From positions 1-64,000 of the forward strand of contig NZ_JAINVG010000018.1 in assembly GCF_020400725.1 (NCBI RefSeq): a DNA stretch of 64,000 nt, read 5' to 3'. The first letter of the stretch is position 1, and each line of letters begins with the position of its first letter. This DNA is from Streptomyces sp. NK15101 (GTDB lineage Bacteria > Actinomycetota > Actinomycetes > Streptomycetales > Streptomycetaceae). The translations under genes and the position numbers were made by a program. The notes below the pieces were generated by a model, which was given only the letters and a program-made list of their open reading frames with translations, did no database searches and was not told the DNA's origin. Of the stretch, positions 10,868-18,483 are shown one piece after another.

Positions 10868-11728
10868 TCACCCGGCGGGGACGGTGATCACCGGGCAGTG
10901 GGCCCGGTGCAGCAGCCCGTGGACGACGGAGCCGACGCGCATGCCGGTGTATCCGCCCCGGCCTCGACGGCCGACGACGACGGCGAGGGCGTGCTCGGCC
11001 GCGTCCGCGAGCGCCTCGACGGGGGAACCGGTGGGGACCTCGTGGGTGAGCCGGACGTCGGGGTACTTCTCCGCCCAGCCCGCGGTGGTCTCCGAGAGCA
11101 GACGGCGCTCGGCGTGGAACAGCGTGTCGGCGCTGTGCGGGGAGAAGACGGGGGGCTGCCGGACGGCGATGGCGCGCAGTGCGCAGCGCCGGAGGTCGGC
11201 TTCCTCGAAGGCCCAGGCCAGGGCTGCTCGTGAGGACTCGCTGCCGTCGACGCCGACCACGAGGTAGGGCGTCTCCTGCGTGACGTGTTCCGCGTCGCCC
11301 ACGACGACCACCGGGCAGTGCGCCTTCGCGGTGACCGGGACGACCAGGGAACCGGCGCTCAGGAACTCCGCCGTACGACTGAGGTGCCGGGAGCCCAGCA
11401 CGATCATGTCGGCCTCGTGCGACAGACCGGCCAGGGCTCCCGCCGGGAACCCGTCGAGCAGGGAGGAGGTGGCCTTGACGGCCGGCTGCCGGGCGTGCGC
11501 CCAGGCGAGCGCGGTACGCAGGGCTTCCGTGCCGGCCTGTCGCTCTGCCTGGTGACGGGGGGCGTCGTCGACGTGCTGGGTGTCGTGCCGCGGTGGTACC
11601 GCGACCACCAGGCGCAGTCCCCGTCCTCTCAGGTGAGCCTCGTCCGCGGCCCAGGCGAGGGCCATGTGCCGGTTCTCGACCGGGTCGATGCCGACGACGA
11701 TGCCGCTGCGGTCCGTGGTGCCGGTCAT
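10868..11728 (-). CDS. Universal stress protein, tandem USP domains
   Basis: A 286-residue protein of two USP folds. Domain 1 starts IVVGIDPVENRHMALAWA and ends before GSLVVPVTAKAHCPVVVVG; domain 2 starts YLVVGVDGSESSRAALAWA and ends VVGRRGRGGYTGMRVGSV...HCPVITVP. The G-2x-G-9x-G(S/T)-type ATP-binding loop is present in both halves, so nucleotide binding is expected. Its ATG overlaps the stop of the preceding USP gene by 4 bases and the next gene (ATPase) starts 7 bases later. USPs of this kind in the DosR regulon are linked to growth arrest under hypoxia; the exact role here is unknown. Confidence 0.92.
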   Translation of the reverse strand: MTGTTDRSGIVVGIDPVENRHMALAWAADEAHLRGRGLRLVVAVPPRHDTQHVDDAPRHQAERQAGTEALRTALAWAHARQPAVKATSSLLDGFPAGALAGLSHEADMIVLGSRHLSRTAEFLSAGSLVVPVTAKAHCPVVVVGDAEHVTQETPYLVVGVDGSESSRAALAWAFEEADLRRCALRAIAVRQPPVFSPHSADTLFHAERRLLSETTAGWAEKYPDVRLTHEVPTGSPVEALADAAEHALAVVVGRRGRGGYTGMRVGSVVHGLLHRAHCPVITVPAG

Positions 11729-12489
11729 GACGTGCTCCTGTGTCCGGGTCCTTGCCGAGGGATGAGCTGCACGGGGCAGTGGGCGTGCCGCAGCAGGGTC
11801 AGCGTGATCCGGCCGGGCGCCGGTCCGAGGTGGCCGGGCGATCGCCGACCGCCGAGTACCAGCAGGTCGGCGTGGTGCGACGCGGCCCGTGGGCCGGGGG
11901 TCAGCCCCGCGTTCCAGAGGTGCGGGAGCCGGAGAGGCGCCTTTCGCAACAGGGCTTCGCGGGCCGCCGCACGGGCGCGGCCCACGTCGGCCTCGTCCCG
12001 GACCGCCGCAAGAACCGCGCCGGCCCCGACGGGCTCCGCGGCCCCTCGCCCCACGACGACGGGTGTCGGGGCGGCGGCCGCGGCCTCGAGACCGACCGAA
12101 CCGACCGAACCGAGCGACAGCGGGGAGAACCCGCCGAGACCCCGGTGTCCGACGACGATCGTGCCGGTCATGGCGGCGGCCCGCCGCGGACTGCCGGGAG
12201 CCGGGTCGTCGGCGAGTTCCCGGACGACCGCCGGCTCGGGATGTCGCGCTGTGATCGCCTCGGCGGTCCGGTCGAGCGACTCACGTCCTGCCTGCCGGCT
12301 CCCGACGACCCCCGCCTCGGACGGGAACGGGACCGGTGCGTCCCTGTCCGCCGCATGAACGGGGCAAAGGGTGCTGCCCCGCAGAGCCGCCTCCTCCACC
12401 GCCCGCACCACCGCCGTGTGCGCGGACGGTGATCCGTCGACGCCGACGACGACCCTGCCCAGGCCGGAACGGGCCGTGGTTCCGTCCAT
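11725..12489 (-). CDS. Universal stress protein, tandem USP domains (second half reduced)
   Basis: A 254-residue USP protein, first gene of the unit that ends with devS. Domain 1 is standard (RVVVGVDGSPSAHTAVVRAVEEAALRG; TIVVGHRGLGGFSPLSLGSV); domain 2 is shortened, with ADLLVLGGRRSPGHLGPAPGRITLTLLRHAHCPVQLIP as the recognisable end. ATG at 12489 follows GGAGGAG closely. Three palindromic boxes lie 85-170 bases upstream. The shortened second domain lacks the clear first beta strand of a USP fold, so this half may have lost nucleotide binding. Confidence 0.87.
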   Translation of the reverse strand: MDGTTARSGLGRVVVGVDGSPSAHTAVVRAVEEAALRGSTLCPVHAADRDAPVPFPSEAGVVGSRQAGRESLDRTAEAITARHPEPAVVRELADDPAPGSPRRAAAMTGTIVVGHRGLGGFSPLSLGSVGSVGLEAAAAAPTPVVVGRGAAEPVGAGAVLAAVRDEADVGRARAAAREALLRKAPLRLPHLWNAGLTPGPRAASHHADLLVLGGRRSPGHLGPAPGRITLTLLRHAHCPVQLIPRQGPGHRSTS

Positions 12490-12573
12490 GGCTCCTCCTC
12501 CCGGGGTCCGAGGGAGCTCCTTCCACCCTGGCAGCCGGCCCCGGGCGGCCGGAGGGCCGCTGGGGGCAATCGC

Positions 12574-12588
12574 GGGACCAAAGGTCCC
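12574..12588. promoter_or_regulatory. DevR-like box, short-spacing variant, upstream of USP-ATPase-devS unit
   Basis: GGGACCAAAGGTCCC is a perfect 6-bp-arm palindrome with a 3-base centre, one base shorter than the main class. It resembles the GGGAC...GTCCC core of the mycobacterial DosR box and lies 85 bases before the USP start at 12489 on the minus strand. Confidence 0.55.
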
Positions 12589-12624
12589 ACCCCCGGCCGG
12601 GCAGGGTGCGGCCCCGGCATGAGG

Positions 12625-12659
12625 AGCCCGTTCGGTCCTGAAGGTGGACCATTCGGCCC
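12625..12659. promoter_or_regulatory. Tandem DevR/OsdR-like boxes between divergent units
   Basis: Two 14-mers, AGCCCGTTCGGTCC (12625-12638) and GGACCATTCGGCCC (12646-12659), start 21 bp apart, i.e. about two helical turns. They lie 78-112 bases before the CBS-BON start at 12737 and could also serve the divergent USP unit. Confidence 0.6.
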
Positions 12660-12736
12660 TCGTGGGCGCCCTCGCGCGCGTCGGAGGGTGGGGACGCAGG
12701 GATCACCGTCCCCACCCTCGAACAGGAGGCGCGGCG

Positions 12737-13360
12737 ATGAAGCACATGAAGGTCGGCGGCCTGATGACCGACGACGTGGTCTCCGCCGTACCTGCGACGT
12801 CGTTCAGGGAGGTGGCGAAGCTGCTCGCCGAGCACGAGATCAGCGGGGTCCCCGTCGTGGACGACGACGAGCACGTCGTCGGAGTCGTCTCCGAGAGCGA
12901 TCTCCTGGCCCACCACGAGTTGGTCGCGCGGGACCTGATGACCACGCCGGCCGTCACGGTGCACGCGGAGGAGACGGTGGCGGACGCGGCACGGCTGATG
13001 GTCCGCCGCGGAGTCGAGCGCCTTCCCGTCGTCGACGAGGAGGAACGGCTGGTCGGCATCGTGACCCGCCGCGATCTGCTCGGTGTCTACCTCCGCCCGG
13101 ACGCGGAGATACGGCGCCGCATCCATGAGGACGTCCTCTCGGACGTCATGGACCTGCCCGGGTACGCGGTGGACGTACACGTCCTCGACGGCGTGGTGAC
13201 GCTGGGGGGCCGCGTCCGGCAGCGGAGCCAGGCGCGGATGCTCGTCGGACTCGCCGAACGCGTGGACGGCGTCGTCGCCGTCGTGGACCGGCTGTCCTTC
13301 ACCGAGGACGACACACGTCCCGCATCCCCCGCCCGGACTCCCCATGACATCTCCTGGTGA
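12737..13360 (+). CDS. CBS-pair plus BON domain protein
   Basis: A 207-residue paralogue of the CBS-BON family. CBS 1 (about 5-60) contains ISGVPVVDDDEHVVGVVSES, CBS 2 (about 68-125) contains VERLPVVDEEERLVGIVTRRDLL, and BON covers about 135-195 (VLDGVVTLGGRVRQRS). The linker between the CBS repeats is shorter than in the paralogue at 5069. Start ATG 12737 has ACAGGAGGC just upstream. The next gene, an Acg-type nitroreductase, follows within about 20 bases, which suggests co-expression. Expected to be a cytoplasmic adenine-nucleotide sensor with an unknown target. Confidence 0.9.
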   Translation: MKHMKVGGLMTDDVVSAVPATSFREVAKLLAEHEISGVPVVDDDEHVVGVVSESDLLAHHELVARDLMTTPAVTVHAEETVADAARLMVRRGVERLPVVDEEERLVGIVTRRDLLGVYLRPDAEIRRRIHEDVLSDVMDLPGYAVDVHVLDGVVTLGGRVRQRSQARMLVGLAERVDGVVAVVDRLSFTEDDTRPASPARTPHDISW

Positions 13361-13382
13361 CCCACCGCAGACAGGACGAACC

Positions 13383-14381
13383 GTGTCCACCACCGCTCTG
13401 ACCCGACCGCTCGTGACGTCGCTGGTCGAAGACGCCGTCACCGCACCGTCGATGCACAACGCACAGCCCTGGAAGTTCGTCCACAGGACGGGCGCCGGAG
13501 TCATCGAACTGCACGGGGATCCGCTGCGCGCCATGCCGCGCGAGGACCCGGACCACCGTGCCCTCCACCTCGGCTGCGGCGCCGCCCTGTTCGGCCTGCG
13601 CGTCGCCGCCGCGCACCGGGGCCTGCGTCCCGTGGTCCGGCTGCTGCCCGACCCGGAAGACCCCTGGCATCTCGCCGACGCGCGCCTCGGCGACGCCGAC
13701 GGCCCCGGCGACGCCGACGACGAACTGGCCGCGCTCCACGACGCCTTGTCGCGCCGGCACACCAGCCGCTTCCCCTTCACCGAGGAGCCGGTCCCCTCCG
13801 AGATCCTCGACGGACTCCGCGCCGCGGCCCTCCTGGAAGGCTGCCGGCTCGTCGTACCGGGAGCCTGGCACACCGACACCGTCATGAGCCTCGTCCACGC
13901 CTCCGAACTGTTCGAGGCCGCGGACCAGGCCGTACGCACGGAGATCGCCGCCTGGACCCGCACCGGCGCGGCCGGAGAAGGCCCCGCCACCGAGGGCATC
14001 CCCTCCTACGCCCTCGGCCCCAGACAGTACGACGTCACCTCCCCCGTCAGGGACTTCGACGCCCCCCGCCAGGTGCCCGGACGCCCCTCGGCACGCTTCG
14101 AGAAGACACCGCAGATCGCTCTGCTCGGCACCATCGACGACACCTCAGAGGACTGGCTGAGAGCCGGCCAGGCCATGCACCGGGTCCTGCTGCAGGCCAC
14201 CCTCGACGGCCTCGCCACCTCCGTCATGTCCCAGCCGCTGGAATGGCCCGAACTCCGCGCCCACGCACGCGACCCGGAATCTTCCACCGGCTACGTCCAC
14301 ATGGTCTTCCGCTTGGGCTACGGCCCCGGGGGCCGGGCCACACCGCGCCGTCCGGTCTCCGAGGTGCTCGCCTTCGAGTGA
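13383..14381 (+). CDS. Acg-type nitroreductase-family protein
   Basis: A 332-residue protein of the Acg subgroup (Rv2032/Rv3131 type) of the nitroreductase fold. Typical signs are APSMHNAQPWKF near the N-terminus, the mid-protein motif RHTSRFPF, TEGIPSYAL, and the closing RRPVSEVLAF. In mycobacteria Acg proteins are DosR-induced and are thought to hold FMN without clear nitroreductase activity, perhaps sequestering flavin; that is family knowledge, not shown here. GTG at 13383 was chosen because AGGACGA lies 6 bases upstream; an ATG at 13344 would overlap the CBS-BON end by 17 bases and has no ribosome site. Confidence 0.88.
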   Translation: MSTTALTRPLVTSLVEDAVTAPSMHNAQPWKFVHRTGAGVIELHGDPLRAMPREDPDHRALHLGCGAALFGLRVAAAHRGLRPVVRLLPDPEDPWHLADARLGDADGPGDADDELAALHDALSRRHTSRFPFTEEPVPSEILDGLRAAALLEGCRLVVPGAWHTDTVMSLVHASELFEAADQAVRTEIAAWTRTGAAGEGPATEGIPSYALGPRQYDVTSPVRDFDAPRQVPGRPSARFEKTPQIALLGTIDDTSEDWLRAGQAMHRVLLQATLDGLATSVMSQPLEWPELRAHARDPESSTGYVHMVFRLGYGPGGRATPRRPVSEVLAFE

Positions 14382-14555
14382 ACGGCCACCCACGAAGGAC
14401 GGACCGCACCTCTGCGGAACCGCTCCGGCCGTAGGCCGGAACGGGGTGCAGGCGCATGAGCCGGTCGGCCCCCGAAACGGACCCGCTCGGACCCTCCGGA
14501 CGGGCCGGTCCGGATGCCAGGGTGAAGGCCGGTCCACTCCGAAGGAGGGCTGACC

Positions 14556-15983
14556 ATGCCCGAGGCAGCCCCGAGCGCCACTCCCGCCGTTCCGCGGCCC
14601 GCACTGCTCAGTTTCCTGGGCGGCGTGGGAACGGTCACCGGGAGCAAGTTCCTGGTCGAGAGCGACCATGCGCGGATCCTCCTCGACTGCGGCCTCTTCC
14701 AGGGTTTCGCGACCTTGCGGCGCCGCAACTGGGAACGGTTCGCCCGCGACGCCGCGGACGTCGACGCCGTGGTCGTCACCCATGCCCACCTGGACCACTG
14801 CGGCTATCTGCCCCGCCTGGTCCGGCAGGGCTTCCGGGGACCGATCCTCACCAGCGCCCACACGGCCCGGCTCGCTGAGATCGTGTTGCGCGACAGCGCC
14901 CGGCTCCAGATGGAGGCCGCCCGGCACGCCGACGAACACGGCTGGTCCAAGCACCGGCCGGCCAAGCCGCTGTACGACGACTCCGACGTGGAGAAGACGC
15001 TGGCGTTCCTCGACCCGGTCCCGGTCGGCGAGGACGTGGAGATCATGGCAGGCACCCGGCTGACGTTGCACCACGGCGGGCACATCCTGGGGTCGGCCTG
15101 GGCCCACCTGACGCTGGAGGACGGCCACGCCCTGGCCGTGTCCGGGGATCTGGGGCGGCCCGGACACCCGCTGCTGCTGCCGCCCGAGCCGTTCTCCGGC
15201 GCCGACGTGCTGCTGATGGAGTCCACGTACGGCGACCGCCGCCACGACCAGGAGTCCGCACGGTCGGAGTTCGCCGCCGTGATCACCCGGACCCTCGCCC
15301 GGAGCGGCACCGTCGTCATCCCCGCCTTCGCCATCGACCGCACCGAGGTCGTCCTGCACGAACTGACCCGGCTGCGGGACACGGGCCTCCTGCCGCGATC
15401 GGTCCCCGTGTACGTGGACAGCCCCATGGCCCTGGCCGCCCTGGACGTCTACCGGGACGCGGTACGCGAGCGCTCCCCCGAGCTGCGGCCGGAGATCCTC
15501 GCCGAAGGAGTCGCCGCGCTGAGCCCCGAGCCGTTCCTCGCCGCGCGCACGGTCCAGGAGTCCATCGAGATCAACGAGGTCGGCGGCCCCGCCGTCATCG
15601 TCTCCTCGGCGGGCATGGCCACCGGCGGCCGTGTCCTGCACCACCTGCGCCGGCTGCTCCCGGACCCGCGCAACGCGGTCGTCGTGGTCGGCTTCGCCGC
15701 GGCCGGCACCCGGGCGCGGGACCTGGTGGACGGTGCCCGCGTGCTGAAGATGTTCGGCGAGTACGTGCCCGTACGTGCCGAGGTCGCCGACGTGCCCCAC
15801 TTCTCGGCGCACGCCGACGCCGACCAGATCCTCGGCTGGCTGCGCGGGGCCCCTCCGCCGCACACCACCTACCTCGTCCACGGCGAACCGGCCGCGTCCG
15901 AGGCGTTGCGCGACCGCATCGACCGCGCATTGGGCTGGACGGCCGTGGTTCCCCGCTCCGGGGAGGCCGTCCTGGTCCGCTGA
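14556..15983 (+). CDS. Metallo-beta-lactamase/beta-CASP ribonuclease-like protein
   Basis: A 475-residue protein with the MBL fold (zinc motif HAHLDHCG near residue 75), a beta-CASP insertion (middle third) and an RMMBL-type C-terminus ([21 protein letters not shown]). This is the plan of RNA-processing exo/endonucleases related to RNase J and CPSF-73. The expected substrate is RNA, with two zinc ions in the active site. ATG at 14556 follows GGAGGGCTGACC. It lies in a 174-base gap after the Acg gene, with only a weak box (14480-14493), and an operator follows at 15987. A role in mRNA turnover during dormancy is an inference from context. Confidence 0.85.
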   Translation: MPEAAPSATPAVPRPALLSFLGGVGTVTGSKFLVESDHARILLDCGLFQGFATLRRRNWERFARDAADVDAVVVTHAHLDHCGYLPRLVRQGFRGPILTSAHTARLAEIVLRDSARLQMEAARHADEHGWSKHRPAKPLYDDSDVEKTLAFLDPVPVGEDVEIMAGTRLTLHHGGHILGSAWAHLTLEDGHALAVSGDLGRPGHPLLLPPEPFSGADVLLMESTYGDRRHDQESARSEFAAVITRTLARSGTVVIPAFAIDRTEVVLHELTRLRDTGLLPRSVPVYVDSPMALAALDVYRDAVRERSPELRPEILAEGVAALSPEPFLAARTVQESIEINEVGGPAVIVSSAGMATGGRVLHHLRRLLPDPRNAVVVVGFAAAGTRARDLVDGARVLKMFGEYVPVRAEVADVPHFSAHADADQILGWLRGAPPPHTTYLVHGEPAASEALRDRIDRALGWTAVVPRSGEAVLVR

Positions 15984-15986
15984 CCG

Positions 15987-16000
15987 GGGTCCTTCGGCCC
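15987..16000. promoter_or_regulatory. DevR/OsdR-like box upstream of the cNMP/CBS operon
   Basis: GGGTCCTTCGGCCC, one mismatch from a perfect palindrome, begins 3 bases after the stop of the nuclease gene and 77 bases before the cNMP-binding gene start. Confidence 0.55.
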
Positions 16001-16076
16001 CTTGGGTGTGACCTGCGCGGCCCTCCCGGACGACACCCGCCCCGGGCGAGTCTGTGGGAAAGGGCTGGAGGACATC

Positions 16077-16547
16077 ATGACCACCACGAGGACGCTGCTG
16101 AACGAACTCGCTCCCGAGGCGCGTGACCGGCTGCTGGAGCACGCTCGCCCGGTGCGCTTCCCCGCCGGAACGCGTGTCTTCCGCGAGCGGCAGCACGCCG
16201 ACCGCTTCTGGATCATCGAGACCGGCCGGGTCGAGCTCGACATGCACGTCCCCGGGCGCCGCAACGCCGTCGTGGACACCCTCGCGTCCGGCGCGCTCCT
16301 CGGCTGTTCCTGGATCATGCCCCCGCACCTCTGGCACCTCGGCGCCACGGCGACGACCGAGGTCCACGCCCTCGAGTTCGACGCCCGGGCCGTCAGGGAG
16401 CTGTGCGCGAAGGACGCGGCCGTCGGCGAGGCGGTCTTCGCGTGCGTCGCCGCGGTGATGGCGCGTCGGCTCCTGTCCGCCCGCGACCGCCTGCTGGACG
16501 ACCTCATGCCGCGTCTCGGCGCGGAACCCCTGGCCTACGCCCGATGA
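16077..16547 (+). CDS. Cyclic-nucleotide-binding domain protein without DNA-binding domain
   Basis: A 156-residue single-domain protein of the CRP-type cNMP-binding fold (beta barrel from about residue 20 to 115, with FPAGTRVFRERQHADRFWIIETGRVEL and a ligand-pocket stretch near GSALLGCSW). It lacks the C-terminal helix-turn-helix of CRP/FNR regulators, so it probably acts by protein contact. GGAGG lies 5 bases before ATG 16077; the longer reading from 16002 would start inside the operator region. It is followed 12 bases later by two CBS-BON genes and a DUF4389 gene in one tight operon. Confidence 0.85.
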   Translation: MTTTRTLLNELAPEARDRLLEHARPVRFPAGTRVFRERQHADRFWIIETGRVELDMHVPGRRNAVVDTLASGALLGCSWIMPPHLWHLGATATTEVHALEFDARAVRELCAKDAAVGEAVFACVAAVMARRLLSARDRLLDDLMPRLGAEPLAYAR

Positions 16548-16559
16548 GGAGACAGAGTC

Positions 16560-17216
16560 ATGGCCACCCAGCCGTTCACCGTCGCCGACGTGATGACCAA
16601 GAAGGTCGTCGCCGTCCGGCCCGGCGCGGAGTTCAAGGAGATCGTCGACGCCATGGAGCGGTGGAAGGTGACCGCCGTCCCCGTCGTCGAGGGCGAGGGC
16701 CGCGTCGTCGGCGTGGTCTCCGAGGCCGATCTGCTCCTCAAGGAGGAGTTCCACGACCACCGCCTGGGTCTCGTCGAACAGATGCGGCGTCTCGATGCCA
16801 CGGCCAAGGCGGGTTCTCGCCGGGCGGGGGACCTGATGACCTCCCCCGCCGTCACCGTCGCGCCCGAGGCGTCCCTGCCCCAGGCCGCGCGCCTCATGAC
16901 CGCCCACCGCGTGAAGCGGCTGCCCGTCGTCGACGCGAGCGGTGTCATCCAGGGGATCGTCAGCCGGTCCGACCTCCTCAAGGTCTTCCTCCGCCCGGAC
17001 GAGGAACTGGCCGCCGAGGTGCGCCGCGACGTCGTCGAGCACCTCTTCCCGCTCTCTCATCGTCGGATCGAGGTCCGCGTCGACGCCGGAGTCGTGACGC
17101 TGTCCGGCGAGGTCCGCGACAGCGCGCTCATCCCGCTCGCAGCCCGCCTTGCCCGTGCCGTCGAGGGCGTGGTGGACGTGCGGTGCGCCCTCACGGCCGA
17201 GGGTGACAGGCGATGA
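16560..17216 (+). CDS. CBS-pair plus BON domain protein
   Basis: A 218-residue CBS-BON paralogue, closest by eye to the one at 5069 (same VADVMTKKVVAVRPGAEFKEIV type start and LLKVFLRPDEEL end of CBS 2). CBS 1 covers about 5-62, CBS 2 about 90-145 and BON about 150-215 (VRVDAGVVTLSGEVRDS). Start ATG 16560 has GAGGAGACAG just upstream. The stop overlaps the start of the next CBS-BON gene by 4 bases, so two different CBS-BON proteins are translated together and may form a hetero-oligomer (inference). Confidence 0.9.
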   Translation: MATQPFTVADVMTKKVVAVRPGAEFKEIVDAMERWKVTAVPVVEGEGRVVGVVSEADLLLKEEFHDHRLGLVEQMRRLDATAKAGSRRAGDLMTSPAVTVAPEASLPQAARLMTAHRVKRLPVVDASGVIQGIVSRSDLLKVFLRPDEELAAEVRRDVVEHLFPLSHRRIEVRVDAGVVTLSGEVRDSALIPLAARLARAVEGVVDVRCALTAEGDRR

Positions 17217-17827
17217 GGCACCGCAGCGTCGCGGATCTGATGACACCCACGGCGGTCAGCGTCGTTCCGGGCACGACGTTCAAGGAGATCGCACGGCTCC
17301 TGGACGAGTTCGACATCACCGCGGTGTGCGTGGTGGACGAGTCGAACCGGCCTCTGGGCGTGGTGTCGGAGGCGGACCTGGTACGCCGCCGTGCCGCCGG
17401 GGCCGGACTCGACACGGCAGGCGCGCTCATGTCGAGCCCTGCCGTCGTCGCCCGGCCCGAGTGGAGCGTGGTGCGGGCCGCCCGTGTGATGGACCGGGCC
17501 GGGGTCAAGCGGCTGCCCGTGGTCGACGCCGAAGGGCAGCTCGTGGGCGTCCTCAGCCGCAGCGACCTCGTACAGCTGTTCCTGCGCAGGGACCGGGCGA
17601 TCCAGGAGGAGATCGTCGAGGACGTGGTCACCCACACCCTGGGGCTGAGCCCGTCCGCCCTGTCGGTCGAGGTGGTGGACGGCCGGGTCACGCTCAGCGG
17701 CACGGTACGGCGCCGGAGCCTCGTGCCGGTGCTCCTCAGGCTCTGCAACAGCGTCGACGGTGTCGTGGGGGTCGTCGACCGGCTCGCGTACGAGGACGAC
17801 GACCTGCCGAAGGAGGGACGAGCATGA
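17213..17827 (+). CDS. CBS-pair plus BON domain protein
   Basis: A 204-residue CBS-BON paralogue, translationally coupled both ways: its ATG overlaps the previous stop by 4 bases and its own stop overlaps the DUF4389 start by 4 bases. CBS 1 (about 5-60) contains [26 protein letters not shown] 2 (about 70-125) VKRLPVVDAEGQLVGVLSRSDLV, and BON (about 135-195) VVDGRVTLSGTVRRRS. The cysteine in CBS 1 replaces the usual Pro-Val core position seen in the paralogues. Confidence 0.9.
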   Translation: MRHRSVADLMTPTAVSVVPGTTFKEIARLLDEFDITAVCVVDESNRPLGVVSEADLVRRRAAGAGLDTAGALMSSPAVVARPEWSVVRAARVMDRAGVKRLPVVDAEGQLVGVLSRSDLVQLFLRRDRAIQEEIVEDVVTHTLGLSPSALSVEVVDGRVTLSGTVRRRSLVPVLLRLCNSVDGVVGVVDRLAYEDDDLPKEGRA

Positions 17828-18483
17828 ACACCCCCAGCACCCCGCATGCTCCCGTGGTGGTGACGGCCGAACTCGACGGCCGGTTGTCCCGCTGGCTGTG
17901 GCTGGTCAAATGGATCCTGGTGATCCCCCACTGGATCGTGCTGTTCTTCCTCTGGATCGCCTTCCTCGTCGTGGCGGTGATCGCCTTCTTCGCCGTCCTG
18001 TTCACCGAGCGCTACCCGCGAGCCCTGTTCGACTTCAACCTGGGCGTGCTCCGCTGGTCCTGGCGCGTGTCGTACTACTCGTACGGCGCCCTCGGCACCG
18101 ACCGCTATCCGCCCTTCAGCCTGGGCCCCGAACCCGGCTACCCCGCCCGGCTCGACATCGTCTATCCGGAGCGGCTCTCCCGCTCACTGGTCCTGGTCAA
18201 GTGGTGGCTGCTCGCCATCCCCCACTACCTGGTGATCGCCTTCTTCACCGGCGGGATGGAGGTGCACTGGTGGAGCGGCGGCCTGATCACGCTGCTCACG
18301 CTCGTCGCGGGTTTCGCCGTGGCCTTCACCGACCGCTATCCGCGCGATCTGTTCGCCCTGATCGTCGGGCTGAACCGCTGGGTCCTGCGCGTCGCCGCCT
18401 ACGCGAGCCTCATGACGGACGCCTATCCGCCGTTCCGTCTCGACCAGGGTGGTCACGAGCCGGCCGTGGGTTCCGTGCGCTGA
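17824..18483 (+). CDS. DUF4389 membrane protein
   Basis: A 219-residue membrane protein with two similar halves. Each half has a helix pair ([38 protein letters not shown]) followed by an aromatic loop with a (T/A)DRYPP or ERYPR motif ([34 protein letters not shown]). This matches the uncharacterised DUF4389 family. Start ATG 17824 follows AAGGAGGGACG. It is the last gene of the cNMP/CBS-BON operon, so it is a candidate membrane target for those soluble nucleotide-binding proteins. Its end overlaps the convergent ATPase gene by 74 bases. Confidence 0.85.
   Translation: MNTPSTPHAPVVVTAELDGRLSRWLWLVKWILVIPHWIVLFFLWIAFLVVAVIAFFAVLFTERYPRALFDFNLGVLRWSWRVSYYSYGALGTDRYPPFSLGPEPGYPARLDIVYPERLSRSLVLVKWWLLAIPHYLVIAFFTGGMEVHWWSGGLITLLTLVAGFAVAFTDRYPRDLFALIVGLNRWVLRVAAYASLMTDAYPPFRLDQGGHEPAVGSVR

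Noticed and set aside
14480..14493. Box-like GACCCGCTCGGACC before the beta-CASP gene
   Set aside because: Only one half-site fits; kept as a weak note rather than a feature.
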